Counted from the first letter of the stretch, positions 33,739 through 43,493 are shown. The stretch: DNA of 64,000 nucleotides from Gammaproteobacteria bacterium (GCA_005878835.1 VBMV01000059.1:62001-126000), one strand, 5' to 3'. Notes: a model not told the origin generated them from the letters alone. Numbers and translations are program-made.

Positions 33739-35787
33739 CTACTCTTCTTCCGCGCGCGGCCGCCAGGCCTGCGCCAGCTCCTGCTGCTTGCGCGCCGGCA
33801 CCGGATCGTAGTGACTCAGCTCCATGGTGTAGGCGCCCTGCCCCCCGGTGAGGGCCTTGAGGCGCGACTGGTACTCCGCGACTTCCGCGAGCGGCACGAA
33901 GGCATTGAGCACCGAGCGCTGTCCGGGCAATGAGCTGTTGCCGTTGATGCGCGCCCGCTTGGTGGCGAGGTCGCCGGTGATGTCGCCGATGGCGCTCGCG
34001 GGCGCGGTGATCTCCAGGCGCATGATCGGCTCGAGCACGATCGGCGCGGCCTTCTGCAGCGCGTCGAGAAACGCCTTGCGGCCTGCGGAGACGAACGCCA
34101 CCTCTTTCGAGTCCACCGAGTGGTGCTTGCCGTCGTACACGGTGACGCGCACGTCCTGGATCGGAAAGCCGGCGAGCGCGCCCTCGGCGAGCACCTGGCG
34201 CACGCCCTTCTCCACCGCCGGGATGTACTGCCCGGGGATCGCACCGCCCACCACGTCGTCCACGAACTCGAAGCCCGCGCCGCGCCCGAGTGCCTCGATA
34301 CGCAGGTACACCTCGCCGAACTGCCCGGCGCCGCCGGTCTGCTTCTTGTGCCGGCAGTGTCCCTCGGCGGGTCGCGTGACGGTCTCGCGGTACGGGATGC
34401 TCGGCGGGTGGGTCTTCACGTGCACCCCGTAGCGCTCGGCCATGCGCTCGAGCAGCACCCGCAGGTGAAATTCACCCATGCCGTAGAGGACGGTCTCGTT
34501 CACCGCGGCGTGATGCTCGATGCGCACGCACGGGTCCTCGGCGGTGAGCTTGTGCAGGGTGTCGGCGAGGCGCTGCTCATCGCCGCGGCGCTCCGGCTCG
34601 ATGGCGACGCCGAGCATGGGCGGCGGGAACGCCACCGGCTTCAGGTGGTACTGGTCCTCCTCGTGCGAGTCGTGCAGCACCGCGTCCAGGTGCAGCTCGT
34701 CCACCTTGGCGATGGCGCAGATGTCCCCGGGCACCGCCTCGGTGATCTCGGTGGACTCCTTGCCGAGCAGGCGGAACAGGTGCGCGATCTTGATCGGCTT
34801 GCGCGCGTCGCCGACGAACAGCTGGCTGCCCGGGCGCACGGTGCCCTGGTGCAGGCGCAGCACGCCGAGCTTGCCGACGTACGGGTCGATGCTCACCTTG
34901 AACACGTGCGCGATCACGTGCTTGGCGGGGTCCGGCGCCACCGGCACGCGCGCAGCGCTCTCGCCACTGCCCTTCAGGAACGGCGGCGGATTGCCTTCGG
35001 CGGGGTTGGGCATCAGCCGCTCGAACACCTGCAGCAGCTCCGGGATCCCCGCCCCGCTCTCGGCGGAAGCGAAACACACCGGCACCAGGTGCCCCTCGCG
35101 CAGCGCCTGCTCGAAAGGATCGTGCAGCTGCTCGGGGGAGAGCTCCTCGCCCTGCTCGAGGTACAGCGCCATGAGCTTCTCATCGAGCTCCACGACCTGG
35201 TCGATGATCTGCGTATGCGCCGCATCGACCGAGGAGAAATCCGCCTCGCGGCCGTGGGGTTGAAAGAAGCAGTCCACCACGGCGTCGCCGCCGCCGGCGG
35301 GCAGATTCAGCGGCAGGCATTCGCGGCCGCAGGCCTCGTGCAGCTGCGCGAGCACGTCGCTGCAGTGGGCGTCGCGGCTGTCGATCTTGTTGACGATGAC
35401 GATCCGGCACAGCTCGCGCTCGCGCGCGAACTCCATGAGGCGCTGCGTGAGCGTGTCGACGCCGTTCACGGCACTGACCACGACGGCCACCGCCTCCACC
35501 GCCTCGAGCACCGACAGCGCCTTGCCGAGGAAGTCCGCATAGCCGGGCGTGTCGATGAGGTTGACGTGGATGCCGTTGAAGTCGAAGCTGCAGATCGCGG
35601 TGTCGAGCGAGTGCTGCAGGCGCCTCTCCTGCGGGTCGAAATCCGACACCGTGCTGCCGCGCGCCAGGCTTCCGCGGCTGCGGATCGCGCCCGCCTGCAG
35701 CAGCAGCGTCTCGACCAGTGAGGTCTTGCCCGCGCCGGCCTGCCCGACCAGCGCGATGTTACGGATGCCAGACGTCGTGTACCCCAT
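33739..35787 (-). CDS. Elongation factor G-like protein (EF-G paralogue)
   Basis: A 682-residue translational GTPase of the EF-G family but not the standard FusA: it is shorter and its N-terminus is MGYTTSGIRNIALVGQAGAG. G1 is GQAGAGKT at 15-22, G3 is IDTPGYADF near 80, G4 NKID near 134; EF-G domains II to V follow, with the loop HCRHKKQTGGAGQFGEV near 495. Such paralogues have roles in ribosome recycling or stress or are simply uncharacterised. It stands alone, converging with the receptor gene and divergent from the small gene at 35891. Confidence 0.93.
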   Translation of the reverse strand: MGYTTSGIRNIALVGQAGAGKTSLVETLLLQAGAIRSRGSLARGSTVSDFDPQERRLQHSLDTAICSFDFNGIHVNLIDTPGYADFLGKALSVLEAVEAVAVVVSAVNGVDTLTQRLMEFARERELCRIVIVNKIDSRDAHCSDVLAQLHEACGRECLPLNLPAGGGDAVVDCFFQPHGREADFSSVDAAHTQIIDQVVELDEKLMALYLEQGEELSPEQLHDPFEQALREGHLVPVCFASAESGAGIPELLQVFERLMPNPAEGNPPPFLKGSGESAARVPVAPDPAKHVIAHVFKVSIDPYVGKLGVLRLHQGTVRPGSQLFVGDARKPIKIAHLFRLLGKESTEITEAVPGDICAIAKVDELHLDAVLHDSHEEDQYHLKPVAFPPPMLGVAIEPERRGDEQRLADTLHKLTAEDPCVRIEHHAAVNETVLYGMGEFHLRVLLERMAERYGVHVKTHPPSIPYRETVTRPAEGHCRHKKQTGGAGQFGEVYLRIEALGRGAGFEFVDDVVGGAIPGQYIPAVEKGVRQVLAEGALAGFPIQDVRVTVYDGKHHSVDSKEVAFVSAGRKAFLDALQKAAPIVLEPIMRLEITAPASAIGDITGDLATKRARINGNSSLPGQRSVLNAFVPLAEVAEYQSRLKALTGGQGAYTMELSHYDPVPARKQQELAQAWRPRAEEE

Positions 35788-35890
35788 GGCGGATGCTCCC
35801 CGGCACGTTGGACCGGCGCCACACGAGCATCACCGGTACGGTAAAAGCCTACTCCGCAAAGGCTGCCCGCGGCTACTCGCTGCGCGTACC

Positions 35891-36097
35891 ATGCAGGGCA
35901 AGATGAGCGACTTCCCTCCCGATGAGGCGCGCAAGCGCCGCGCTTGGCAGAAGATTCAGCGCCAGCTCGATGAGGCGCTGGACGCCAGTTTTCCGGCCAG
36001 CGATCCGGTCGCCATCGTGACCTCGCACGAGGAAGAGGACTGGGGCATCGAGCCCGCGGCGCCCGCTCCGAAGCCGCTGCCGCCCCGAAATTCTTAG
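35891..36097 (+). CDS. Small conserved protein with DASFPASDP motif
   Basis: A 68-residue soluble protein (64 if the second ATG at 35903 is used). The middle reads RQLDEALDASFPASDPVAIV, a motif shared by many short proteobacterial proteins of unknown role, and the tail is acidic then proline-rich. An open frame extends upstream to 35549 but that part lies antisense to the EF-G gene and is not convincing. It is convergent with the SpoVR gene. No function is assigned. Confidence 0.65.
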   Translation: MQGKMSDFPPDEARKRRAWQKIQRQLDEALDASFPASDPVAIVTSHEEEDWGIEPAAPAPKPLPPRNS

Positions 36098-36118
36098 AAG
36101 GACCTCGAGCGGCACCGC

Positions 36119-37480
36119 TCAGGGGGCGGTCAGCTCCAGGGCCGAGCCGGCCTGATTCACCGTGGTCAGCACGATCGGCCGGCGCCACACGCGCTGCAGG
36201 TAATCGAGCACCTTGCGGCTACGCTCCAGGTCAAGGCCGCGGCCGTCGACGCTGCTGTCGTGCGTGAGCTCGAGCGTGCCGTCGTTGCGCACGTGCGAGG
36301 CGCACACGATCGGTGCGCCGAAGTTGTACTTGGGCGCGAGCACCGCCTCGTGCAGCGCCGTCAGGTCCTGCTCGAGCACCTTGATCTGGCCGTCACTGCG
36401 CGCGCTGTAGCGGAACAGGCCCAGCTCGTCGGCGAGCTCGCGGGTGAGCTGATTGCGCACGAAGCTGAAGTCATCGTCCTGCTGCATGATGGCGCGCGCC
36501 GCGGGCAGGCCGTTCTTCTCGACGATCTTCTCCCACATCGCAAACCCCAGGTGGTAGGGGTTGATGCTGAGCGCGACCTGGGTTTCCGCGGCGACCGGGC
36601 GCACCACGTCCGAGTGACACTTGATGGCATCCAGGTAAGCCTGCTGCGGAATGAAGTCCGCCTCGCGCAACAGGCGCGCGTGCCAGTAGGAGGCCCAGCC
36701 CTCGTTCATGATCTGGGTGGCGAACACCGGATAGAAATAGAACGACTCCTCGCGCACTGCGAGAAAGATGTCGCGCTCCCAGCTCTCCATCTCGGGGGCG
36801 TAGTTGGCGACGAACCACAGCAGGTCGCGCTCCGGATGCGGAGGGAGCGGCGCGCGCTTCTTCACCTCGATGGCGCTGCCGCCGGCGAGGGGCTCGAGCG
36901 CCGCGAAGCGCTTGCGGAACTGGTCCTCGACCAGCACCTTCGGATCCACGAGGAACTCCGGGTAGCGCTCGCGGCGCAGCGGCTGGTCGACGTCGACGTG
37001 CTGCTCGAGGGCGAGGGCCGCATCGAGCGCGGCCTCGACGCGTTGCGCGCCGTGAGTCTCGATGGCCTGCTGGATCTGGCGCGCGTGATTGGCGGCGTGC
37101 TCGACGATGTGCTCGCTCACCTGCTCCTGGCAGCGGCGGAACAGCAGGTTGTTGCGCGCGAAATCCGCGTGCCCGAGCACGTGCGCGGTCACCAGGATGT
37201 TTTCCGCGAGCCCGTTGCTCGCGGCGAGGTAGGCGTGTCCCGGGTTACCGGGGAACACCACCTCGAAGAGCCGTGAGTGCCCCATGTGGCGCTGGATCAG
37301 CTGATAGATATAGCGCACGCCGAATGACCAGTGCGGCATGCGCACCGGCAGGCCGTAGACGGCGATCTCCATCATGAAGCTGTCAGGAACCGCCTCGAAA
37401 TCGACCCGGTGGAACTCGAGCCCGGAGCGGGCGGCCAGCTCCTCGATGCGCCGAACGTAGCTCTGCCAGCCTTCGCTCAT
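36119..37480 (-). CDS. spoVR: SpoVR-family protein
   Basis: A 453-residue SpoVR/YcgB protein, third gene of the prkA set. Its fold is unknown; characteristic sequences include MPHWSFGVRYIYQLIQRHMGHSR-type text near residue 50, NLLFRRCQEQVSEHIVEHAAN near 118 and YHLGFAMWEKIVEKNGL near 310. In Bacillus it affects spore cortex and in Gram-negatives it belongs to stress and stationary-phase programmes with PrkA and YeaH. It starts 13 bp after the yeaH stop, so the three are one operon. The final product is normal in length. Confidence 0.94.
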   Translation of the reverse strand: MSEGWQSYVRRIEELAARSGLEFHRVDFEAVPDSFMMEIAVYGLPVRMPHWSFGVRYIYQLIQRHMGHSRLFEVVFPGNPGHAYLAASNGLAENILVTAHVLGHADFARNNLLFRRCQEQVSEHIVEHAANHARQIQQAIETHGAQRVEAALDAALALEQHVDVDQPLRRERYPEFLVDPKVLVEDQFRKRFAALEPLAGGSAIEVKKRAPLPPHPERDLLWFVANYAPEMESWERDIFLAVREESFYFYPVFATQIMNEGWASYWHARLLREADFIPQQAYLDAIKCHSDVVRPVAAETQVALSINPYHLGFAMWEKIVEKNGLPAARAIMQQDDDFSFVRNQLTRELADELGLFRYSARSDGQIKVLEQDLTALHEAVLAPKYNFGAPIVCASHVRNDGTLELTHDSSVDGRGLDLERSRKVLDYLQRVWRRPIVLTTVNQAGSALELTAP

Positions 37481-37493
37481 GGGCGCGCGGGGC

Positions 37494-38681
37494 TCATGGG
37501 CTGTCGGGCGCCTGGCTCTCGGGCGCCTGGGCTTCGGCGGTGAAGAAATGCCGCACCGCGCCCCAGACGTCCTCGAAGTCGTTGAGCGCGTAACTGCCGG
37601 CGGCGCAGCCGGCCGCCTGCAGCTCCGCGAACAGCTTGCCGGTTTCGGTGGCCAGCTGCCGCGACAGCCCCGAGGACACCTCCACGTAGCCGGTGAAACA
37701 GGCGTCCGCGGCGATGGCGCTGAGCGCGCTGCGCGCGTCGGCGGCGTCGCTCACGGAGTTGTCGCCGTCGGAGGCATAGAACAGGTAGATGTTGCAGCGT
37801 CCGGGGTTGTAGCGGGCGTCGATGATCTCGCGTACCTTGGCGAGTCCGGTCGAGGCCACGGTGCCGCCGGTGCCGCTCACCTGGAAGAAGTCCGGCTCGT
37901 TGAATTCCCACGCCTCGGTGGTGTGCGCCACGAACAGCGTCTCGAGCGAGCGGTATTCGCGCCGCAGCCCCTGCACCACCCAGAAGAAGAAGGTCTTGGC
38001 GAGCTTGCGATCGCGGTCGGACATGCTGCCCGACACGTCCAGCATGAAGAACACCACCGCGTGCAGCGCCGGCTGACGGCGCCGGGCGAGCTGGCGGTAG
38101 CGCAGGTCCTCGTCGATGAAGGTCTGTGTGGCCCCCGGCGCCGCGCGCCGCTTCACCAGCTCCTTGAACGAGCGGCGCCGGTCGAGGCGCGAGCGTGCGC
38201 CGTGGCGGTCCCAGCCCTCGCGGATCCAGTCGGTTTCCTCGGACGGCCCCACGCGCGCCTTGAGGTTGGGCAGCTTCATCGCCTCCCACAGCCAGTCGAC
38301 GATGTCGTCGATCTTGAACTCGAGCAGCAGCTGCACTTCGCCCTCGTCGCGCCCGCCGGGTCCCTTCTCACCCTGCCCCTGCTCGCGCCCGGGAGCGGAA
38401 AACACGTCTCCCGGCTTGGCCTTGCCCTGCCCCGCCCCCTGCTGTTCCTCCGGGCGGCGCAGCCGGAAATGATAGTGCTCGAGCATGCGCACCGGCACGC
38501 GCACCGTGCGGGCGCCGCCGTTGATGACGTCGCCCCCGGCGATCATCTCGGGGAGATTGGCGCGCACCGCTTCGCGGACTTTCTCGTCGTGGCGCAGCCA
38601 GTCACGCGCGCCGCGCGAGAACAGCTCGTACCACTGCGCGGCGTCGGAGGGCTCGCCGCGATTGCCGCGCTCTTCGTCCAT
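37494..38681 (-). CDS. yeaH: DUF444 protein YeaH/YhbH, VWA-like
   Basis: A 395-residue DUF444 protein with a von Willebrand A-like C-terminal half. The MIDAS-type residues appear in VVFFMLDVSGSMSD near 211-224. The middle, GEVQLLLEFKIDDIVDWLW near 115-135, is typical, and a low-complexity Gly/Gln stretch lies near 80-110. Its partner is PrkA (YeaG), with which E. coli YeaH acts in nitrogen and acid stress. It lies between prkA (32 bp upstream) and spoVR, confirming the three-gene operon. Confidence 0.95.
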   Translation of the reverse strand: MDEERGNRGEPSDAAQWYELFSRGARDWLRHDEKVREAVRANLPEMIAGGDVINGGARTVRVPVRMLEHYHFRLRRPEEQQGAGQGKAKPGDVFSAPGREQGQGEKGPGGRDEGEVQLLLEFKIDDIVDWLWEAMKLPNLKARVGPSEETDWIREGWDRHGARSRLDRRRSFKELVKRRAAPGATQTFIDEDLRYRQLARRRQPALHAVVFFMLDVSGSMSDRDRKLAKTFFFWVVQGLRREYRSLETLFVAHTTEAWEFNEPDFFQVSGTGGTVASTGLAKVREIIDARYNPGRCNIYLFYASDGDNSVSDAADARSALSAIAADACFTGYVEVSSGLSRQLATETGKLFAELQAAGCAAGSYALNDFEDVWGAVRHFFTAEAQAPESQAPDSP

Positions 38682-38713
38682 GTTCTACTGGTACACCTTT
38701 TGGGACAGCGCCG

Positions 38714-40675
38714 CTACTCCTGGGCGAGGAGCGTGGTTACGTAGCTGAGCGCCTCCTTGGCGCTGTGCTCGTCGTAGCCGTACTCGCTGACCAGGCGCTG
38801 CTGCACCACTGAGATCTTCTGGCGCGCCTCGTCGTCCGGGCGCGCGGTGGAGGTCACCAGTCGCAGCACGTCGCGGCGCTCCTCGAACAGGTACTGCTCG
38901 ATGGCCTCGCGCATGCGGGCGTGACTGACGAGCTTGAACCTCTCGCCCGCCTTGAAGGCCACCATGGCCTTGCGCACCACCTCCTGGCGGAACGACATCT
39001 TGCCCGAGTCCGACACCTTGATCTTCTCCTCGACCGAGCGCAGGAAGCGCTCGTCGGCGGCGCGGCTCTCGCCGGTGATCGGATCGGTGACCTGGCGGTG
39101 ATCGAGCGAGGCCTCGACCTCGTCGAGATACTTCTCCAGCAGCTGCTGCGCCTCCTCCTCGAAGGAGGCGAACATGGCGCGGTGCACGTCTTCCTTCACC
39201 CAGCGGTTGTAGAACTCCTTGCGGGCCGTCACCAGGTGATCGATCCAGGCTTTCTTCTGCTTCGCGTCCATGCGCGCATCGCTCTCGATGCTGTCCTTCA
39301 GGGCGAGCAGCAGCTCCATGCTGGTGAGACTGTGGGTGTTGCCGCGGGTGATGGCGTTGGAGATCGCGTTGACCACGAAGCGCGGGCTGACGCCGGTCAT
39401 GCCCTCCTCGGGCGTCTCGGCGTGCAGGCGCACCACCTCGGTCTCCGGGACCCCCTCGACCGCCTCGCCGGCATACAGCCGCAGCTTCTTGGGCGGATCC
39501 AGACCCTCGCGCTCGGACTTGCCGAGGCGCGTCAGGATGCCGAACACCGCAGCTAGATTGAGCACGTGCGGGTCGAGGTGCACGTTGCGGAACGCCGGCG
39601 CGCCCGACACCAGCTTCTGGTAGATGCGCGACTCGTCGCGGTAGGACAGCGCGTAGGGGATCTTGATGATCACCATGCGGTCCAGCAGCGCCTCGTTCTC
39701 TTTCTCCTGCAGGAACTTGTGGAACTCCGCGAGGTTGGTGTGCGCCAGGATGGTCTCGTCGAGGTGGATCAGCGGGAAGCGCGATACCTTGACGTTCTTC
39801 TCCTGCGTCAGGGTGAGCAGCAGGTACAGGAACTCGCGCTTCACCTTGAGAATCTCGATCATCTCCAGCACGCCGCGGCTCGCCGCGTACACCGCGCCCG
39901 ACCACGACCAGGCGCGCGGGTCGCCCTCGTCGCCGATCTGCGCGACCTTGGCGAGATCCACCGAGCCGACCAGGTCAGCGATGTCGGCGGTGGTGGGATC
40001 GTGCGGCGCATAGGTGCCGATGCCGATACGCGAAGCTTCGTTCAGAAAAACGCGCTCGACCGGGACCCGCACGAAGTCGCCCTCGAACTCGCGCTCGACG
40101 AAATCGCGCGCCCACGGCGACAGCTCGCCACCGATGTTCACGCCGTAGCGGTCACGAAACTCGGCGCGCAGGCTGGTGGGGATGAGGTTCAGGGGGTTCT
40201 CGCGCAGCGGCGAGCCGCGGATGGCGTACAGCGCGCCCTCGTCGGTACGGCTGTATTCCTCGAGCCCGCGCTTGAGCAGGATCGCGAGCGTCGACTTGCC
40301 GCCGGAGGGCGGACCGAGCATCAGCAGCAACCGCCGGCCGACATCGGATCCGGCGGCCGCGGCCTTGAAGTAATCGACGACACGCGACAGCGGCTCATCG
40401 ATACCAAAGAGCTCGCGCTTGAACAGCTCGCGCGCGCGCACGTTCTCGGAGGCGTCGGGCTGCGCGGCGCGCCCATGCCAGCGCAGCATGTCCCAGACGT
40501 ATTCATGACTGGTGCGGGCGAGCGCCACCGCATGGCCGGGCAGGATGTTGGCCAGAAACTCACCGAACGTGCCTTCCCAGCGCTGGGCGCGGTGCAGGCG
40601 GCTGAAGGAGCTCAGGGTATCGATGAAGTCGGCGGTGGTGCCGTGGGAATTCTGGTCAGCAGCGAGCGGTGCCAT
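38714..40675 (-). CDS. prkA: PrkA serine protein kinase (YeaG)
   Basis: A 653-residue AAA-type protein with Hanks-independent serine kinase activity reported for PrkA/YeaG. The Walker A is GPPSGGKST at residues 121-129, and the C-terminal PrkA domain ends with KISVVQQRLVSEYGYDEHSAKEALSYV. ATG 40675 is preceded by an excellent GGGAGGGAGGG ribosome site. It is the first gene of prkA-yeaH-spoVR. In E. coli the operon responds to sigma-S and NtrC; the 5' region here is long, see the non-coding entry, but I could not find a convincing sigma-54 site. Confidence 0.96.
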   Translation of the reverse strand: MAPLAADQNSHGTTADFIDTLSSFSRLHRAQRWEGTFGEFLANILPGHAVALARTSHEYVWDMLRWHGRAAQPDASENVRARELFKRELFGIDEPLSRVVDYFKAAAAGSDVGRRLLLMLGPPSGGKSTLAILLKRGLEEYSRTDEGALYAIRGSPLRENPLNLIPTSLRAEFRDRYGVNIGGELSPWARDFVEREFEGDFVRVPVERVFLNEASRIGIGTYAPHDPTTADIADLVGSVDLAKVAQIGDEGDPRAWSWSGAVYAASRGVLEMIEILKVKREFLYLLLTLTQEKNVKVSRFPLIHLDETILAHTNLAEFHKFLQEKENEALLDRMVIIKIPYALSYRDESRIYQKLVSGAPAFRNVHLDPHVLNLAAVFGILTRLGKSEREGLDPPKKLRLYAGEAVEGVPETEVVRLHAETPEEGMTGVSPRFVVNAISNAITRGNTHSLTSMELLLALKDSIESDARMDAKQKKAWIDHLVTARKEFYNRWVKEDVHRAMFASFEEEAQQLLEKYLDEVEASLDHRQVTDPITGESRAADERFLRSVEEKIKVSDSGKMSFRQEVVRKAMVAFKAGERFKLVSHARMREAIEQYLFEERRDVLRLVTSTARPDDEARQKISVVQQRLVSEYGYDEHSAKEALSYVTTLLAQE

Positions 40676-41358
40676 CGTCCCTCCCTCCCATTGAGCTCAT
40701 CGGTCTCGAATCCGATGCCGGCGCTGCCGGCAACACCGGCGATGCCGAGTTGGTCATTAAGCTAGTCCCATGTTTCCGCACAATGAGTGATGGCCTTCAG
40801 ATCCTGAGGTATCTGTTACGTTAAGACGGTCACAGCGATGGATTGTTTCACCGCCCGCCGCGCCTACGCCACCGTCTCCTCGGGTGTGCCGCCGCACGCG
40901 ACGGCGCGCATCTGCTGATCGCCAGGCGCGCCGCGCCCGCACCGCTTCCGTGCACGCCGGCGGCGTGCGAGCCTTCATGCCCGGGCAGAGCGGTGAGTGT
41001 TCGCCAGATGTTGCGCTGCGGCTCGCAAGCAACGGCTTGCGCATCATGAGCTGCAGCCCCGTGTCACCCCACCCACGCCCCGGTAACCCTCTGCCCCGAC
41101 TCGAGCACGACGCCGCCTCGCGCCCCGTGCCGGGCACCCGTCGCACAGCGAGCGCATGCTTCGGACGTGGATAATCAACGTCGCGCCTTCCCGACGCAAG
41201 CTCTCATTATTGTGAACTAACGCACTGGCGCTGCCCGAAAAGCTACCTATGCTGCAACGCCGAGGACCCGCGCGCCCTGGGGGCTTGCCGGTCGCGGCCG
41301 CCTCGCTCCATGGATGGAGATACAATCAGTCGGCCGTCTTTCTTTGGAGACACCTCAC
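40676..41358. other. 683-bp intergenic region without a convincing gene
   Basis: The left part should hold the prkA promoter on the minus strand; weak boxes TTGTGC (40783-40778) and CTTAAT (40761-40756) are 16 bp apart. The right part should hold the promoter of the TonB-domain gene; TATGCT near 41249 and TACAAT near 41319 are candidate -10 boxes without strong -35 partners. Several open frames exist (for example 40757-41146 minus) but they lack good third-position bias, start signals or recognisable protein. No tRNA, RNase P or 6S-like pattern was recognised. A small RNA cannot be excluded. Confidence 0.5.
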
Positions 41359-43476
41359 GTGGCCAGCGCATCAACGACTGCCTCCCGCAGTCCCGAAACC
41401 ACGACCCGCGCCCCGGCGAGCGCATCCCACGATTCAAGGCCGGCAGTGGACGTCACCGCTCTCACCACCCGCGATGATTTTCTGCTCGACCTGGGCCAGG
41501 CCCTGGGCCGTCAGGCTGTGGTGCAGCCGGTCGAGTCCCTCGACGGGGCCCTGCGCAGCATGGCGGGCGCCAAACGCGCCCAGGTCCTGGCGATCGACGC
41601 GCGCGAAGTCCCGGACGTGCGCGCCGCCGTCGACGCCGCGCACGCGCAGGTGCCGCGCGCCGTCGTGCTGGTATTCGCGGAAGGACCGGCGGAGAAGGAG
41701 CTGGGCGCTGCCCTCAAGGACAGCCGCGTATTCGCCGTGCTGCCGACCTCGATCGAGCCGCGCAAGACCCAGGCGGTGTTTGCGGACGCCATGGCGGCGG
41801 CGCTGCAGGCCCCACCAACATCCGGCGCCACCCCCCCTGCGGTGTGGGAGCGCACCATCGCCGCTTTCCGGCGCCAGCCGCAGCAGCCCGGGGAGGAGCT
41901 CGCCGGCAGCAGACCCCGGCTGGTGCTGATCGGGGCCGCGCTGGCCGCGGCGCTCGTCGTGGCAGGCACGGTGTGGTTTTTCATGTCCGGCCGCGGCGGC
42001 CCGGTGACCCCGGCCACCCAACCCGCAGCCACCGCAGCCGCGCCAGGCACCGCAGCCGCGCCAGGCACCGCGGCGGCGCCAGCCGCCACAGCCGCCCCCA
42101 CCGACCACGCGCCCGCCCCGGCGGCGCCAGCCGCCAGCCTCCTGCTGGAGGGCAAGGTGGACGAGCTGCTCGAGAAGGCGCGCCTCGCCATGCATGAGCG
42201 CCGCTTTGCGGAGCCGGCCGCCGACAACGCGCTGTTGTATTACCGCTCGGCCGCGGCTGCGGACCCCGTCAACGGCGAGGCGCAGGACGGGCTGCAGCGC
42301 GTGGCGGGGGTCCTTGCCGCACGCTTCGAGGAGGCACTGAGCGGCGGCCGTGTGGATGAGGCCGTGCTCACACTCGCGAATTTCAAGGCGGCCTCCGCCG
42401 GCGACCCGCGCGTCGCAGGCTTCGAGCAGCGGCTGTTTTCGGCCGAAGTGTCCAAGGCGCTCGCCGACGGCAACGTCGATCGCGCCGCCGCCCTGCTGCA
42501 CCAGGCGCAGCAATCCGGCAGCTTCCCCGCCGATCAACTCGCCCGCTGGCGCAGCGACATCGCCCGGCGCCAGGAAGACGTTAAGGTGCAGCATCTCGCG
42601 ACCCTGGTCGAGGACCGTATTCGAGACGGCAGGCTCACCGAGGGAGACGACAGCGCCAAGAGCCACCTGCAGCAACTGCAGTCCGGCGCACCCGCCAATG
42701 CGGCCACGCAGCGCGCCGTTCACGACCTCACCGCCGCGTATCTGAAGAAGGCCCGCGAAGCGGCGCTGGCAAAAAACAGTGCCGATGAGGAGCGCTGGCT
42801 CACCGAGGCGCGCGGCTTGGGGATGAAGGCAGCCGACATCACGGCGTTCCAGCGCGAAGTGAGCGGCGCGCGGCAGAAGGCCGTCCAGGCCGACGCCGAG
42901 CGGATGCTGCAGCTGACGCGCGCGGCGCTGCGCGACGGCCGCCTGACCGATCCGGCACAGGACAGCGCCGCCTGGTACCTCGGGCAGCTGCAGTCGAGCG
43001 ATCCGGCCAATGCTGCCGTGGCGGATGCGAGCCGTGAGCTCGCGGGCAAGCTCCTGGAGCGCGCCCGGGCCGCGGTGTTCGCCGGCAAGTCCGGCGACGC
43101 CGATCTCGCGCAGGCGAAGCGCTTCGGTGCGGATCCGAAGGAGGCGCTCGCCGTGCAGCAGCTCACCCCTGCGAAGTCCAAGGGGCCCGACACCGCCGCG
43201 CTCGCCTCGCGCCTGACGCGCCTGCGGGGCGCGTCACCGGATTACCCCGCGCCGGCGCTGACGCAGCACCTCTCCGGCAGCGTGGTCCTCGAGTTCACGG
43301 TCGATACCAGCGGCGAGACGCGTGATATCCACGTAGTCGAAGCGACGCCCCCGGGAGTGTTCGACCAGGCCGCTATCAATGCCGTGAAGCACTGGCGTTA
43401 CGCGCCGCCGCTGGTTAACGGCGCCGCCGCCGAGGTGCCGGTGAGGACCCGGATGCGCTTCGAGCTGCCCAAGTAG
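41359..43476 (+). CDS. Membrane-anchored protein with C-terminal TonB domain and helical repeats
   Basis: A 705-residue protein from GTG 41359, chosen because GGAG lies 9 bases before it; an in-frame ATG at 41314 lacks a ribosome site. Residues 28-150 resemble a degenerate receiver-like domain; a single membrane helix lies near 188-208; a Pro/Ala linker follows to about 260; then three homologous helical repeats near 280, 450 and 530 (DGRLTEGDDSAKSHLQQL and DGRLTDPAQDSAAWYLGQL are clear copies); the last 85 residues are a TonB C-terminal domain (YPAPALTQHLSGSVVLEF to VRTRMRFELPK). It may link a cytoplasmic signal to an outer-membrane partner. It is 17 bp before the kinase gene and probably co-transcribed. 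Confidence 0.8.
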   Translation: MASASTTASRSPETTTRAPASASHDSRPAVDVTALTTRDDFLLDLGQALGRQAVVQPVESLDGALRSMAGAKRAQVLAIDAREVPDVRAAVDAAHAQVPRAVVLVFAEGPAEKELGAALKDSRVFAVLPTSIEPRKTQAVFADAMAAALQAPPTSGATPPAVWERTIAAFRRQPQQPGEELAGSRPRLVLIGAALAAALVVAGTVWFFMSGRGGPVTPATQPAATAAAPGTAAAPGTAAAPAATAAPTDHAPAPAAPAASLLLEGKVDELLEKARLAMHERRFAEPAADNALLYYRSAAAADPVNGEAQDGLQRVAGVLAARFEEALSGGRVDEAVLTLANFKAASAGDPRVAGFEQRLFSAEVSKALADGNVDRAAALLHQAQQSGSFPADQLARWRSDIARRQEDVKVQHLATLVEDRIRDGRLTEGDDSAKSHLQQLQSGAPANAATQRAVHDLTAAYLKKAREAALAKNSADEERWLTEARGLGMKAADITAFQREVSGARQKAVQADAERMLQLTRAALRDGRLTDPAQDSAAWYLGQLQSSDPANAAVADASRELAGKLLERARAAVFAGKSGDADLAQAKRFGADPKEALAVQQLTPAKSKGPDTAALASRLTRLRGASPDYPAPALTQHLSGSVVLEFTVDTSGETRDIHVVEATPPGVFDQAAINAVKHWRYAPPLVNGAAAEVPVRTRMRFELPK
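42031..42084 (+). repeat. 18-bp tandem repeats in the Pro/Ala linker
   Basis: ACCGCAGCCGCGCCAGGC occurs twice exactly (42031-42048, 42049-42066), with a third degenerate copy to 42084. It encodes TAAAPG repeats between the membrane helix and the periplasmic domains. Being a multiple of three it only lengthens the linker, and copy number may vary between strains. Confidence 0.8.
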
Positions 43477-43493
43477 GACAGGAGATCTCAGGA

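Noticed and set aside
40700-40725. tRNA-like T-loop text (GGTCTCGAATCC)
   Set aside because: No acceptor stem, D-loop or anticodon arm can be built around it.
40757-41146. 129-codon minus-strand frame in the large intergenic region
   Set aside because: It lacks third-position bias, a ribosome site and any recognisable protein feature.
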